Of a DNA stretch of 64,000 nt, positions 52,301-62,993 are shown one piece after another. Below the pieces are notes generated by a model that was not told the origin of the DNA, ran no database searches, and worked only from the letters and a program-made list of their open reading frames with translations. The position numbers were made by a program, and so were the translations under genes. The DNA comes from Stagonosporopsis chrysanthemi. Its lineage: Eukaryota > Ascomycota > Dothideomycetes > Pleosporales > Didymellaceae. Within the stretch, counting starts at the first letter, position 1. The number at the start of each line of letters is the position of its first letter. Where the stretch lies: the NCBI GenBank assembly GCA_022560025.1, contig JAFISE010000132.1, forward strand, positions 1 through 64,000. The letters run 5' to 3'.

Positions 52301-53960
52301 TTTGGTGGATTTATGTCGGAACCTTGGGTTTGAAAGACGTGTTTGCTTTTATAGAATGTACTCTTCACAGAAGATCAAGCGGTGCGTCGTGGCTGTTGGT
52401 TGGGTGCTCAAGTTGAGACAACGAGAAACAATCGCAAGCAGCAACGCAATGAATGTAGGCTCAAGACAGAGCTTTGTCGGTATCGGCGTAATGAACGGGG
52501 TCGACCAGCGTCCACGGCACGATAAAGGGAGCGTGGTATAAAAGGACGCGAAAATGCACAAAAGGTGAGGTTGGGGCAAGAATGAGGCCTGGGTGCTGGC
52601 ACCACCGAGTATTAAAAGCCGGCATCCACAGTCCACGCAATCTCCGCTGGAACCACGCTCGAAGCCATGGGGCCTCTCGTGTCCGCTGAGGCGCTCTCCT
52701 GTTTGAAGGCTCGGCACGCCCAACTGGTCAATCGGTGCGCTCCTTCGTCTTCATCTGGAGTTCCATGAAACGAAAGTGGAGACTAGGGTGTGTCAGAGGT
52801 GCCAGACACCGGCCCTAGCCTATCACGGCTCGTATGTGCCTGGGCCTAACATCGCAGAACACTTCTGCGACAGCCACTCAGACCCTGCATTTCGCCGCAC
52901 TGTTTCCCCTTGACGGGTGCGCCGAGGTCGAGGCGGTGCTGCGAAGGGCCATTATGTGGCCGCTCACGATGTGGCTCTGCAACCTTAACGCTTCCCCAGA
53001 CAGGCATCATGAGGTGTCAGAACCGCTGTTATGGATGACTCGTTTGATGCCGCATCTCGAGGTCATGGCGCTGCGCTGTGTTGATGTCTCAGACGCTCAG
53101 CAATGAGTTGCGGGTTGCTTCGGTGAGTCTGTTGATTGCGATGAACGCTGCCACGCACTCTGCAGGCGTTTGCTTTTACGCCGCGCGCTGATCTCAGACA
53201 GTATCTTGGCCAATGATGACATGATCTGCCAGCCGTGGTCACACCGGGCTCCTGGATGATGCTGGTGGGCTGTGCTCACTATGCTGAACGGCTGCTGGAC
53301 CCGACTTCTAGCGGCAGAAACATCTTGGCGCATGAAGATGGAAAACAGTCGCGCACGAAGTAAGGAATGAGGCTGTGCGATGCGTCGTTGTTGTGTTACC
53401 TGCTGTACCGCACCCAGCCACCACTGCTGCACTTTCGAATAGTACGAGCGGCATCAGAGCTAGTTAACGGACCCGTGGCTGCGATTTGAGAGCTTGAGAA
53501 GTGATACAGATGCTCAACTCTGCTGTGAAGCCAGCTGTCGCAGCATCAAAAGGCCTACATTATCGCAGGTGACTGCTCGGAAGCTCCTAGGTGCGGTACA
53601 TACGTTGTTTCTCGTGGCAGGTGCCGGCATGGAACAACGCGGCAAGGGGCACGGCCCGCAAGATCTCAAGACGACGGCGCTGCCACCCACACCACCAACA
53701 ACGGCCCCTGGACCTTTTGTACGTCGCTTTGAGCAGCGCCCAACGCTGAGTCCGGTCGGATAATGGTTGGATTGTGAAGTCCGTATGGCTGCCCGATCCA
53801 CGGACTTCGTGTCGCTGAGCCATCCACAGGCTTATTCGAACATAGACGCAGGTCTCGTTTAGTTCCGGTCTTCGACTGATTCGACAATGCCAGACGCACC
53901 AAAAGACACCCTTCTTCAAGTCGGCACCTACAACCTCCTCCATCACTGACACCGCGCCTA
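52301..53960. other. long intergenic region
   Basis: Promoter side of the Crh-type gene up to about 52700, then about 1.2 kb without coding support. Frames at 52834-53106 (plus) and 53097-53432 (minus) are open but show no motif. Confidence 0.4.
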
Positions 53961-54952
53961 TCAATCCCTGTCACGACCTCCTCCGCGCTTCCACTTCCAG
54001 AATCCCACTCTGCCACTTTCTCTTCCGCCCTCCTCCTCCCCTTCACCCATCACACACCACCCACGCCGAAAAGGCCAACACCAGCGCCTCTCCTTCTCAC
54101 CCCCAACGCCCCCCTCATCCCGCCCCACCCTGCCTTCCTTCATCGCACCTCCCCCATTAGCCCCCAGACTACTACCACCACCACCACCGCCAACCCCCTC
54201 CACAACACTGTCCCCCGCCCCTCCACTCCTCCCAACATGCACAGCAGAACACTGCGCACACCACCCCGCCGGCACGTCCCCCGCGGCACCAACAGCGTAC
54301 ACCAACCCATCATCCACAGCGCGCTCCTGCGCCGTGCCAAACGTAAGCGCCAGCGGGTGGATCCGCTCAGCGAGGTGTCTGCCATCCCAGGCGCGATGTT
54401 GCGATTGAGCAGCCTCGTGCGCGTGCGAGTGCGAGTGCGAGTGCGCGTGCACATCTCGACCCTGTATTTCGCGCGGCCTCATCGCCCAACCCCTCACCAC
54501 ACCCCCCTCCTCCCATCCCGCCTGCGCCCACGCCGTCGTCCACCCCAGCGCATGCACGAACCCCGCTCCTCCCCCTCCCCGCGCCAACATGCTGCGCACC
54601 CCCTCCCCCTCCTCCTCCTGTCCCTCAGGCGCAAGCTCGCACCCCCCCAGCCCGCGGAGGTTCTGTCGTCGGCGCCGCGCTTGCTCTGCGATGACGATGT
54701 CGCGGCGGGACACGAGGGCTGTGTCGGGGGTGTGGGGGGTGAAGCTGAGGGATGAGGAGGTGGTGTGGTGGCGATGGGGGTGGGGGTGTGCAGGAGAGGC
54801 TACGCGGACGGCGGAGGGGTCGTGGGGTGGTGGTGTGTTAGCGGGGGAAGAGGTGGGCGGGGGCGGGGTGCAGAGGAGGAGGGATGGGAAGCGCTCTTTG
54901 AGACGGGGGGTGTAGGGTGTGTGGGTCTTTGTTGGGACTTTTGCTTTCCCCC

Positions 54953-54998
<46 letters not shown>

Positions 54999-55499
54999 CT
55001 TCCCCTTCCCCTTCCCCTTCCCCTCCGCTCTTCTCCCCCGCGAGACTGTTCGTGCAGGCGCGCGCACCAACTCCACGGATGTTGTCTCGATGAGAAAACC
55101 CTGGGCGTCGTACCATTCCCTCGTCCCCTCCTCTTCCTCTCCCAGCAACACATCCCCCCTCCTCCTCGACACATAGCCCGAGTCCCCCCCATCCTGCCTG
55201 TACTTCCCCCCCTCCCCTTCATCCTCTTCCCCTTCAATCCCCTCTCCCTCTGCCTCTTCCTCTTCCCTCTCTCCCTCTCCCCCACACCCCTCCATCACCT
55301 CCCCCTCCCCCTCCCCCAGCGCGAGCAAATTCGTCAGAGCCGAGAGCTGGGCGCGCGAAGAGGTGGGGTAGGGATCGGCGTCTGGCATGCGAGTGTGGGT
55401 GTGGGTGTGGGTGTGGCGCAAGAGGGGGGGATGGGAGAGGGGAAGTGGAGCCGGTGACTGGCGATGAGGGGATGGGGGATGGGGTGGGGGGGTGGACAT
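53961..55499 (-). CDS. low-complexity hypothetical protein
   Basis: A single open frame gives 512 residues from the ATG at 55499 (MSTPPPHPP); it is open a further 55 codons upstream. It is made of biased segments: Pro/His-rich N-terminus, Glu/Gly-rich acidic stretch, a Gly-Lys run followed by an Asp-Asn dipeptide run coded by a hexanucleotide tract, HAHSHSHSHAH, and Gly-rich C-terminal parts. Between them are more normal segments: SSRAQLSALTNLLALGEGEG, TREWYDAQGFLIETTSVELV and VSRRDIVIAEQARRRRQNLRG. The latter suggests a real, fast-evolving, disordered protein, perhaps nuclear. The frame is long partly because the region is very GC-rich, which also opens the opposite strand. No family recognised. 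Confidence 0.55.
54953..54998. repeat. hexanucleotide microsatellite (GTTGTC)n
   Basis: Nearly eight perfect copies of TGTCGT, followed by CCTTCC-type repeats, lie inside the low-complexity gene and encode its Asp-Asn run on the minus strand. Confidence 0.9.
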
Positions 55500-55975
55500 G
55501 GTGGGCTGGGTGAGTTGATGGCGTGATGTGTATGTGTGTGTGCTGTGTGCTGTGTGTATGCTGTGTGTATGCTGTGTGAGCGTGCTGTCTGCGTGTACAG
55601 GTCTGGGGATCGTTGCTGCTGGGCGGAGAGGGAGATGATAGGGTTCATTCACTCTCACTCTCACTCACGGTCCGAGGGATGAGATTGGGGGTTTGGGGAC
55701 GAGAAAGACTGCGTGAGATGGGTCTTCCCGTGTGGTGCTGGGTTGGCGGTGGTAGTGGTAGCGAGTAGTCCCTTCGAACACGTACCCGGGGTCAAAGGAT
55801 CAAAGGGTCAAAGGGGCACAGGGGACTTGACCATCCATCACACATCCGGGCTCGAGAAGAAAACCTGGTTGGACTTTTTTGCATTGTTTTACTACATCGC
55901 CATTCAATCATCACGCCTCAGACATGCGCATTTCGCAACACTGTCCCGGGCGGTCACAATCTTCAAACGGCGAAT
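55500..55975. other. spacer with simple repeats
   Basis: Contains TGTGTATGCTG-type repeats (55530-55580) upstream of the low-complexity gene. No other coding support. Confidence 0.45.
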
Positions 55976-56916
55976 CTAGTTGGAGATGCCAATGACACCG
56001 CAAGCAGGGCGGCCACCAGCGTTGCCAGTCTTCTTGGACTCCTCGTGGCCGCCCTTGCCGAGATCGTCGGTGCCGGCGTGGACGACAATGGTGCGCTGTT
56101 GCAGTCAGTTACATGTGCGGCAAAGATACCACAGACGTGGTGAGGTGCGAGAGGGAGAAAGGGGGACGTACGCCAATGACGCTCTCGGAGCCGATGAGCT
56201 TGATCAGCTTGTCCTGGACGCTGCCCTTGGCGTTGCCCTGGCCGTCGGTCTTGAAATTGCCGAGGTCACCGACGTGGCGCTCCTCGTCGTTGGGGGCGCC
56301 GTGGGTCTTGTTGTGGGGGTTGACTGTGGTGGTGGTCAGCTATTTCAGATGTCGCCGCCACATCCGCAGCACCGGGGCACTCACAGTGGGGTCCGGCAGA
56401 GGTGCAGCCGTTGGTGTTGTCGCCGAAGGCGTGGACGTGCATGCCGCGCTCAGCGTTGGCGTCGTGGCCGGAGATGTCCCATGAGATGGTGGTCTGCGCG
56501 TTCTCGTCGGCCTGCTCAAAGGTCACGGTTCCCTTGATGTTGGAGTCTCCACGGAGGACAGCGACTAGACAGCACCCGTTAGCCTGCTGCGCTGCGTCTG
56601 TAGAACGTGGCTCCCGTCTCAGCCCTACCCGCTTTCCAGCGTGCGTAGGCGTGAAGGCCATCAGGGTGCGTGGGGAGCGTGGCGCTGATTGGAGCATTTG
56701 CACCAGGAACAGGCTGTGAGCCACACAAATCTGGTGCTCAACAAGGTCCTCAGACTGGCCGTGGAGCATTGAGACGAGCCAGTCAGGGCGTTTTCATGTC
56801 CAGAAAAGGCCCTCGAGGACACAATGTGCTCAATCCAGCGCAGCTGCTCTACCCCACCTTGCTGTAACGGGACAAGCCAGAGCTGCAAAAGTAGGAGACG
56901 TACCAGCCTTGACCAT
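55976..56916 (-). CDS. sod1: Cu/Zn superoxide dismutase
   Basis: Four exons (56916-56904, 56564-56385, 56323-56172, 56095-55976) yield the standard 154 residues. The first exon is only 13 nt and the first intron 339 bp; the others are 61 and 76 bp. Copper ligands are His47 and His49 (GMHVHAFGDN), His64 and His121; zinc ligands are His64, His72, His81 and Asp84; the disulfide pair is Cys58 and Cys147 (GGRPACGVIG). The electrostatic-loop segment GTDDLGKGGHEESKKTGNAG is intact. The enzyme converts superoxide to oxygen and peroxide in the cytosol and intermembrane space. There is no signal peptide. All splice sites are canonical. Confidence 0.97.
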
Positions 56917-57388
56917 TTTGGGCGGTATTGTATGATTGGTGATGGATTTGAGATGGATTGAAGCTTGACTTGACGTCTGGAGTGTTTGTTGTGAGAGCGA
57001 GGAGGTGGGTGAAGCTGCGGAATTGAGAGCTCTGTTGTATGCGGGGCTTCGGGCTCGGACTTGGACTTGACGCCATAGGAAAAGGCCCCACCTCTGCCAC
57101 CCGCGACAGCTCACGTAGAGCCGAAGCCGAAGCTTCTGGGCCAACGAATGATCAATCAGCCTGCACGTCGCTGACTGCACCCAGCCTATCACAGCACTTT
57201 CTCCACGCAGCCTTGTAATTATTTCTCACGTGACATGGGACGGTATTGTGGCAGTTTCATCTCTTTGTATTTTTGATGGATCGCAGTACCAAACAACTGT
57301 ATGAGTGTGGTGATGCAAATTGATCTCAAACCGTAAAATTCATGCCTTCATAACTGTTAAAGAAAACGACCGTTCTCGGAGCACCCCT

Positions 57389-58525
57389 CTACGCCTCAAT
57401 CTTCTTGCGGAGAATGTCCTTGAGGGTGACGGCGTCAGCAGCGAACTTGGAGATGCCCTCGCGGAGCTTCTCGGTGGCCATCTGGTCCTCGTTGAAGTAG
57501 AAGCGGAAGGCGGCCTCGTCGTTGATGTAGCTCTTCTTCTCAATGTCGAGCGAGCTGGCGTTGGAAGCATCGAGCTTCTTGGGGATAGAGTCGGTGGAGT
57601 TGTAGAGCTGCTCAAGAAGGTTGGGCTGAGAGGTGTCAGTCAAGAGTCATGAAATACAGTCAATGTGAGCTTACAGCAATGGTGAGGTAGTCGCAGCCAG
57701 CGAGCTCGGTAACCTCGCCAACGGAGCGGAAGGAGGCGCCCATGACGATGGTCTTGTAGCCGAACTTCTTGTAGTAGTTGTAGATGGCACCGACCGACTG
57801 GACACCGGGGTCCTCCTCCTTGGTGTACTCCTTCTTGGTGGCAGCCTTGTACCAGTCAAGAATGCGGCCAACAAAGGGGGAAATGAGGTAGGCGTTGGCC
57901 TCAGCAGCGGCAATGGCCTGGACGAGAGAGAACATGAGGGTCAGGTTGGTGTTGATGCCGTGGTCCCTCTGCAGGATCTCGGCGGCCTTGATGCCCTCCC
58001 AGGTGGAGGCGATCTTGATGAGAACGCGCTCCTTGCCAATGCCCTGCTCCTTGTACAGCTGGGGAGGTCAGTGTTGCTCAGATTCGGTTTTTTGCTTCTT
58101 TCGGTGTACTCACGTCAATGATGCGGAGGGCCTTGTTGACCGAGGCCTTTGTGTCGAAGGAGAAGCGGGCGTCAACCTCGGTGGAGACCTTGCCGGGCAC
58201 GACGTTCAGGATCTCCTTGCCGAACTGGACGAGGAGGTTGTCGAGCGTGGCATCGACCTGGTCCTCGATGTTGTCGGCGTGGCTCTTGCCCCACGCAACG
58301 GCGGCGTCGATGAGCTTTGCGTACTCGGGCTTCTTGGAGGCCGCAAGGATCAGGGAGGGGTTGGTGGTCGCATCCTGCGGCTTGTACTTGTCGATGGTCG
58401 CAAAGTCACCAGAGTCGCAGACGACGGTCTGGGGGCTGTCAGATGCTGGGCGTGGGGGTGCAGCGAGCTGTAGTGGGGTTACCTACGGTGCCAGTGGCCT
58501 TCAATTGGTCGAGGGAGGAAGTCAT
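57389..58525 (-). CDS. tal1: transaldolase
   Basis: Four exons (58525-58487, 58428-58114, 58058-57675, 57625-57389) encode 324 residues, the usual length. The family signature DATTNPSLIL lies at about 32-41 and the Schiff-base lysine is Lys133 in RVLIKIASTWEG. GINTNLTLMFSLVQA and FVGRILDWYKA follow as expected. It transfers a dihydroxyacetone unit from sedoheptulose 7-phosphate to glyceraldehyde 3-phosphate in the non-oxidative pentose phosphate pathway in the cytosol, the route into which pentoses freed by the hemicellulases of this window would flow; that link is metabolic, not a sign of co-regulation. Confidence 0.97.
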
Positions 58526-59717
58526 TGTGCGTGTGGATGTGGATGTGGGTGTGTGGGTGGATGGATGTAGAGGGAGGAGTCTGGAGGCAGAGGGACGGGT
58601 CTCTGGGTATATGAGGAAAGACGAGAGGTGTTGTTTGTTGGGAGCGCACGCCGTGGCCGATCGGCTTTCAATCAGTCGGCCTTGAGCGCCCCGCTGCAAA
58701 AAAGGCGGCTGCGTCACAAGCGTGGCCACCGCGACGGCCGGCAGGACAGCTGGCTAGCCGGTCGCAACATTGGCTGCAGGCCCACCCGCCGCCGGCTGCA
58801 TCAATCAGCGTGCTAAGGGCTCGCGGCAAGCAGGCCCTGGCGCCCTCGCTGCGCGTAGGGCTGGCCACTGCCATGGCTGCTTTCGCCGCTCCACGGCCGC
58901 TGGGCCTGTCAGCGCTGCGCTGCGACGCTCGAGCGCGGTCAAGGCCTGCTCAAGGCCTGTTCAAGGCCTTACTCATCGGCGGTATGATGCAATGCCTCGC
59001 GCGCTGTGACGGCCCTGCGCGGCCTCGATGGGCGACACACGCCGGCGCTGAGCACCCACTGCGGTCCGCCTGCCCCTCTTTCCGCTCTCAGCAGCGTCTC
59101 GCGGCCGTGAGTGTTCCAAGCATCGTGACCATTTGGGAAAATTTCCACGTCTCGGACCACTGTCGCCCGAGCCAGTCAAGCCAGCTGCGTGCTGCGGCGT
59201 TTGAGCGCCCTGCACGCTCGTTTCCGCGGCAGCCGGAGAAATGGCCGCGTCGATGCGAGCTCGCTACAACACGCAGCTTATCGTGAGACCTGTTCTAGAC
59301 GGCACGTCTGAACCGCCAGGTGCCGGCCACTACCTCAGACAGTGGTTGCTTTGTCGCCCGGCGTTGGCATCCACCCACGCCCGACATGTCGGCGAACGAT
59401 CCCCGCCATGCCGCTGACGATGCAAGGGCAGTGCCATTCTATCATCTTCTGGCTCATGCTAGAGTGTGGCCGTATGTTGCGTGTCTTCTGCATTGAGTCT
59501 TGGACATGGATTTTTAAGACGTTGATTTCTTGGAAGCACTTCATAATAGGAGACCTGAGGCTCCTCAACCATCTCGACCCAGCATCAAGAAGCACCTTCG
59601 ACGACCTTCAACAGGACTAAGAACGCCAACACACCATCAATATCCATGGGTAAATAGAAAAACCACATTGGGAACTTAAGAAGCCGCTCACAGTCAGACA
59701 CTCCCCCCCCCCCACCC
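58526..59717. other. long intergenic region
   Basis: Transaldolase promoter side and a GC-rich stretch with short TCAAGGCCT repeats (58937-58970). Open frames on both strands reflect composition; no motif. Confidence 0.4.
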
Positions 59718-60674
59718 CTACAACTTCGCCCTCGCCCTCGCCCTCGCCCACCCCTCCCCCTCCAACACCTTATAAACCTCATCATACCTCTCCACCGCCT
59801 TGCCCACCGTATGCCCCCTGCCCCCCGGTCCCGGATCCATAAACTGCCTCACAACCCTCGTCTGCTCCCTGCCGACCTCGAGCACACACCCGCCGCGCAG
59901 GTCCTCCTCGTCGCTCTCCAAACACCTCAGCATCGCGAGCGCCACCTCCTCCGCACTGGCCCACTCATCTGTCCCTTGGTCGAAAAACGCCAGTTTCTCC
60001 GGATTCTCGGTCCACAGCGGGGTGCGGATGACGCCCGGCGCGACGGCGGAGACGCGGATATTGTAGCGGGGTTCAAGGGGCGCGAGACAGCGCACGAAGC
60101 CGTTGAGGGCGTGTTTGGCGGCGTTGTAGAGCGGGGTGTGCAGCGAGGCGGTTTGGGCGGCGATGGACGAAACAAGCAGGATCCTCTTCGGTTTCCTCTC
60201 CTTTCCCTCCTCCCCCCCCTCTCCCCCTCCCCCCCTCAAAAACGCAGCAATCCCCAACTGCGCACACCGCACCGCATGCACCAAATTCACATCCAGCGTC
60301 GCATACCGCCCTCCCCCCTCCGCATCCCGACTCCTCCCCCCTTCTGCCCCGGGCAAGTGCCAGAAACTACTCCACGCCGGCTCGTACACCCCCGCGCCGG
60401 GGACCACTATATCCACGCTGCCGACCCCGAACGCCCGCTCCGCAGCCGCAAACATCTCGTCTAGTTGCGTCCAGTCGCGCACGTCGGTGCGCTGGAAGAC
60501 GGCGCGCGGGGCGTGGCTGTAGGTGTCCAACAGCGTGCTCGCTTCGGGCCGCAAAGTGAGGTCCGCGAGGAGCACGTTGCAACCCCTAGCGAGCAGGAGC
60601 GAGGCAAAGGCGAGGTTTATGCCTGAGCCGGCGCCGGTGACGATTGCGGTTTTGCCGTGCACGGAAAAGGACAT
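59718..60674 (-). CDS. short-chain dehydrogenase/reductase
   Basis: A single-exon gene of 318 residues beginning with KTAIVTGAGSGI, the classical SDR nucleotide motif (residues 13-19), then NVLLADL with the acidic residue that favours NAD+. The catalytic set is Ser169 or Ser170 in LLVSSIAA and Tyr183/Lys187 in LYNAAKHAL; IRVSAVAPGVIRTPL closes the cofactor site. It resembles fungal 15-hydroxyprostaglandin-dehydrogenase-like SDRs of unknown substrate. A Gly/Glu insertion (about 148-160) before the active-site strand and an Arg/Ala repeat tail (ARARARAKL) come from simple sequence. No signal peptide. Confidence 0.88.
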   Translation of the reverse strand: MSFSVHGKTAIVTGAGSGINLAFASLLLARGCNVLLADLTLRPEASTLLDTYSHAPRAVFQRTDVRDWTQLDEMFAAAERAFGVGSVDIVVPGAGVYEPAWSSFWHLPGAEGGRSRDAEGGGRYATLDVNLVHAVRCAQLGIAAFLRGGGGEGGEEGKERKPKRILLVSSIAAQTASLHTPLYNAAKHALNGFVRCLAPLEPRYNIRVSAVAPGVIRTPLWTENPEKLAFFDQGTDEWASAEEVALAMLRCLESDEEDLRGGCVLEVGREQTRVVRQFMDPGPGGRGHTVGKAVERYDEVYKVLEGEGWARARARAKL

Positions 60675-60937
60675 GGTGAGTGGGTGTGTTTGCAAACCTT
60701 GGGGGGTGTCACGGGTCTGAGGTGAGGTGAGAAATCTGAGGAGGAGAGTAAGACGTAGGGATACTGATATACAGCATTTTCGCGCGTGAGTGCAATCGTG
60801 GCATCTACATATGTCCGTGTGTGGTGCTGGTGCTGGTGCTGCGGCATACCCGATGTGGTAATGGGGAATGAGGGGTATGTATGGTGGGGCGGCAGCTACA
60901 TACACGCGTGTAGCTGTGCAGATCGTCCGGCATGGGT

Positions 60938-60983
<46 letters not shown>
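60938..60983. repeat. hexanucleotide microsatellite (AGCAAC)n
   Basis: Almost eight perfect copies in the spacer upstream of the SDR gene and downstream of the acyltransferase. It opens a long leucine run on the opposite strand that should not be taken for a gene. Confidence 0.9.
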
Positions 60984-61245
60984 TCGTCAATCTGCTGCAG
61001 AAGGAAAACGTGTAGGCATGCTGGCGACATCGCACAATGGCAGCGATAGTAGTCTTGAACCCGTTAGTGTTGACAGGCGGTTGTTTTGGAAGGGAGCACA
61101 AGCGAAGTTGTAGGTTTGTATATTTTAGCGGCTAGGAATGGATACAGTTGTGTTTGTAGGGTTATGTTTGAGCTTCTCGCTGCTCGCAGCTCGTTTCTTC
61201 TCCAATCTTCTGCTCCTCAGTCGCGCGACAGCCACGGCCGTCGAC

Positions 61246-62262
61246 TCAATTCCTCTGCCTCACCTGCCCCTTGACGTCTGCCACCCCGCTCGCCCTCAGC
61301 GGCACGCCGTTCCCCTCCTTCGCTCCGCTGACGTGCGCCAACCGCACCAACTCGTCCATCATCGCGTTTCGCGTCCGCTCCACAAGCGCATCCACATCGG
61401 CGGGCCCCAGTCCCTTGGTGGGGATGGCAGGCAGGATGCTAACATCCACGACGCCCGGGCGCACAATCTTGTTCTTCATGTCCAGCACGTGTGTGTAGTT
61501 GGCACACACGACGGGAACGACAGGGACCTGGGCCTGGACGGCGAGATGGAAGGCGCCCTTCTTGAACGGCAGCAGTGCGGGCTCTGCGGCGTACGAGCGC
61601 GTGCCCTCGGGGAAGATGAAGACGGACTGGCGGTCTTTCTGCATGGTGGCAGCGGCGCCGTCGAAGGCTGCGCGGGCGGTGGCGCGGTTGGCGCGGTCGA
61701 TGAAGACGGTTTTGCTGAGCGACATGAACTGGCCGAGGAAGGGGGTGTATTTGAGCGAGGATTTGGCGGTGACGGAGCAGTATTGGGGGAACATGCAGCC
61801 GAGCATGAGGACGTCGAGTTCGCTGTGCCAATGTCAGTGCTGGTCTCGGACCCCCAGAGTGTGTGTGCATAAGTAAAAGAGTGCAAGGGAGACTCACGTC
61901 TGGTGGTTGCCCACAAACACAGCCGGCCTTGTATCCAGCGCCTCCTTCCCGCCCTTCCTGCCCCCCTCTTCCCTGCCGCCAACCTCATCCACCCTGAACG
62001 TCACGCCGGTAATGATCCACATCAGCCACTTGAACGCCCTGCCGACCGTCCACTGACTCAGCCCGCCATACCCAACGGCGCGCAGCGCGATGCTCGCTAC
62101 AACACCATAGCTCGCGCACACGGCCAGCATCGCAAAGGCGGTGATGCTGAAGGCGATGAAGGAGGCGCGTTGGGCGAGCGGCTCAGGGAGCACCAAAGCC
62201 AGGCCGCGCAGCAGCATGGTGAGCGCGACGGGGAAGGCGGAGAGGTAGAGGAGCCAGCTCAT
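61246..62262 (-). CDS. slc1: 1-acyl-sn-glycerol-3-phosphate acyltransferase
   Basis: Two exons (62262-61898 and 61822-61246, intron 75 bp) encode 313 residues. N-terminal hydrophobic segments (about 1-23, 33-65, 77-90) anchor it in the endoplasmic reticulum or lipid droplets. The acyltransferase motif I NHQTELD (His120, Asp125) is split by the intron inside the Thr codon. The KSSLKYTPFLGQFMSLSKTVFIDR block and motif III IFPEGTRS (192-198) follow. It adds the second acyl chain to lysophosphatidic acid, making phosphatidic acid for phospholipid and storage-lipid synthesis. A basic Gly/Lys insert (about 95-108) before motif I is short and unusual but in frame. Confidence 0.92.
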
Positions 62263-62853
62263 GCTGGGTTGTGGGCGCGGGCAATTGGGCTGCGGTGTTG
62301 TGGCGTGGGCATGCGATTGCGGGGGCGTGTGTGTGCGTGTGGATTGTTAGGCCGTGGGCGCGAGTGCGGGCAGTTGTCGGTGATTGAGCGCGGGGCGCGT
62401 GGTAGCAAGGCGTATGGAAGCGAGTGAAGCGCGAGGTGTGCAGTTGTGAGAAACAGCAGAGACGAGGCTGGCCAGACCAACAGCGTGTCGGTGCCGGTGC
62501 TAGGTCGAGTCCACAGCGGGGCCTACTTTTTTTGCACCTGGAGTCCGAGGTCCGCTGCCCGATCTCGCTAAGCTACCCCTGGCTGTGACGTCGTTCCACG
62601 GTTGCGAGCAGGTCAACGGCCCAACACGACTGTGAATAAAAGATGGCGAGAAAGGCGAAGCTTGCGAGAAGAAGGGGACTGTGTGCAAGTTATCGAGGTG
62701 AGATGGCGCGCGCTAGCTGCACACCTGCCTTCCTCTTCCGTCTTTGCACGCGTGATGTGGTCAGGGACGCCGGCTGTCACATGTACCTTCACATGCAGAC
62801 TGCTGCAGGTCGGAAGGCATGTGGGTTAGTTGTCGTGCTGCAATATTCGACAG

Positions 62854-62988
62854 AGTCAAGGATTTAATAAGTCGATACGCGGTCAAGGATTTAATAAGTC
62901 GATACGCGGTCAAGGATTTAATAAGTCGATACGCGGTCAAGGTGATAATAAGTCGATACGCGGTCAAGGTGATAATATTGCGATTTCC
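62854..62988. repeat. 27-bp minisatellite, about five units
   Basis: Units begin at 62854, 62881, 62908, 62935 and 62962. Three are nearly identical (core TTTAATAAGTCGATACGCGG), the fourth replaces GATTTAATAAG by GTGATAATAAG, and the fifth decays at its end. The unit length is a multiple of three and at least three frames stay open through it. It ends 6 bp from the stop codon of the adjacent minus-strand gene. Confidence 0.92.
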
Positions 62989-62993
62989 ATTGA

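Noticed and set aside
54237..55457. Large plus-strand open frames opposite the low-complexity gene
   Set aside because: Composition-driven (poly-Arg, poly-Val, poly-Ser) and without any normal protein segment; the minus strand has better segments.
59811..60464. 217-codon plus-strand frame opposite the SDR gene
   Set aside because: It is the shadow of a well-supported SDR coding strand and shows no motif.
62534..62582. Minus-strand sequence with a tRNA-like A-box (TAGCTTAGCGAGA) and a Trp-like GGACTCCAG segment
   Set aside because: No proper D- and anticodon-stem pairing, no B-box at the right distance and total length too short; at best a tRNA-derived fragment.
62854..62988. Regular short repeats that might suggest a CRISPR array
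   Set aside because: Units are directly adjacent with no unique spacers and the DNA is eukaryotic; it is a minisatellite.
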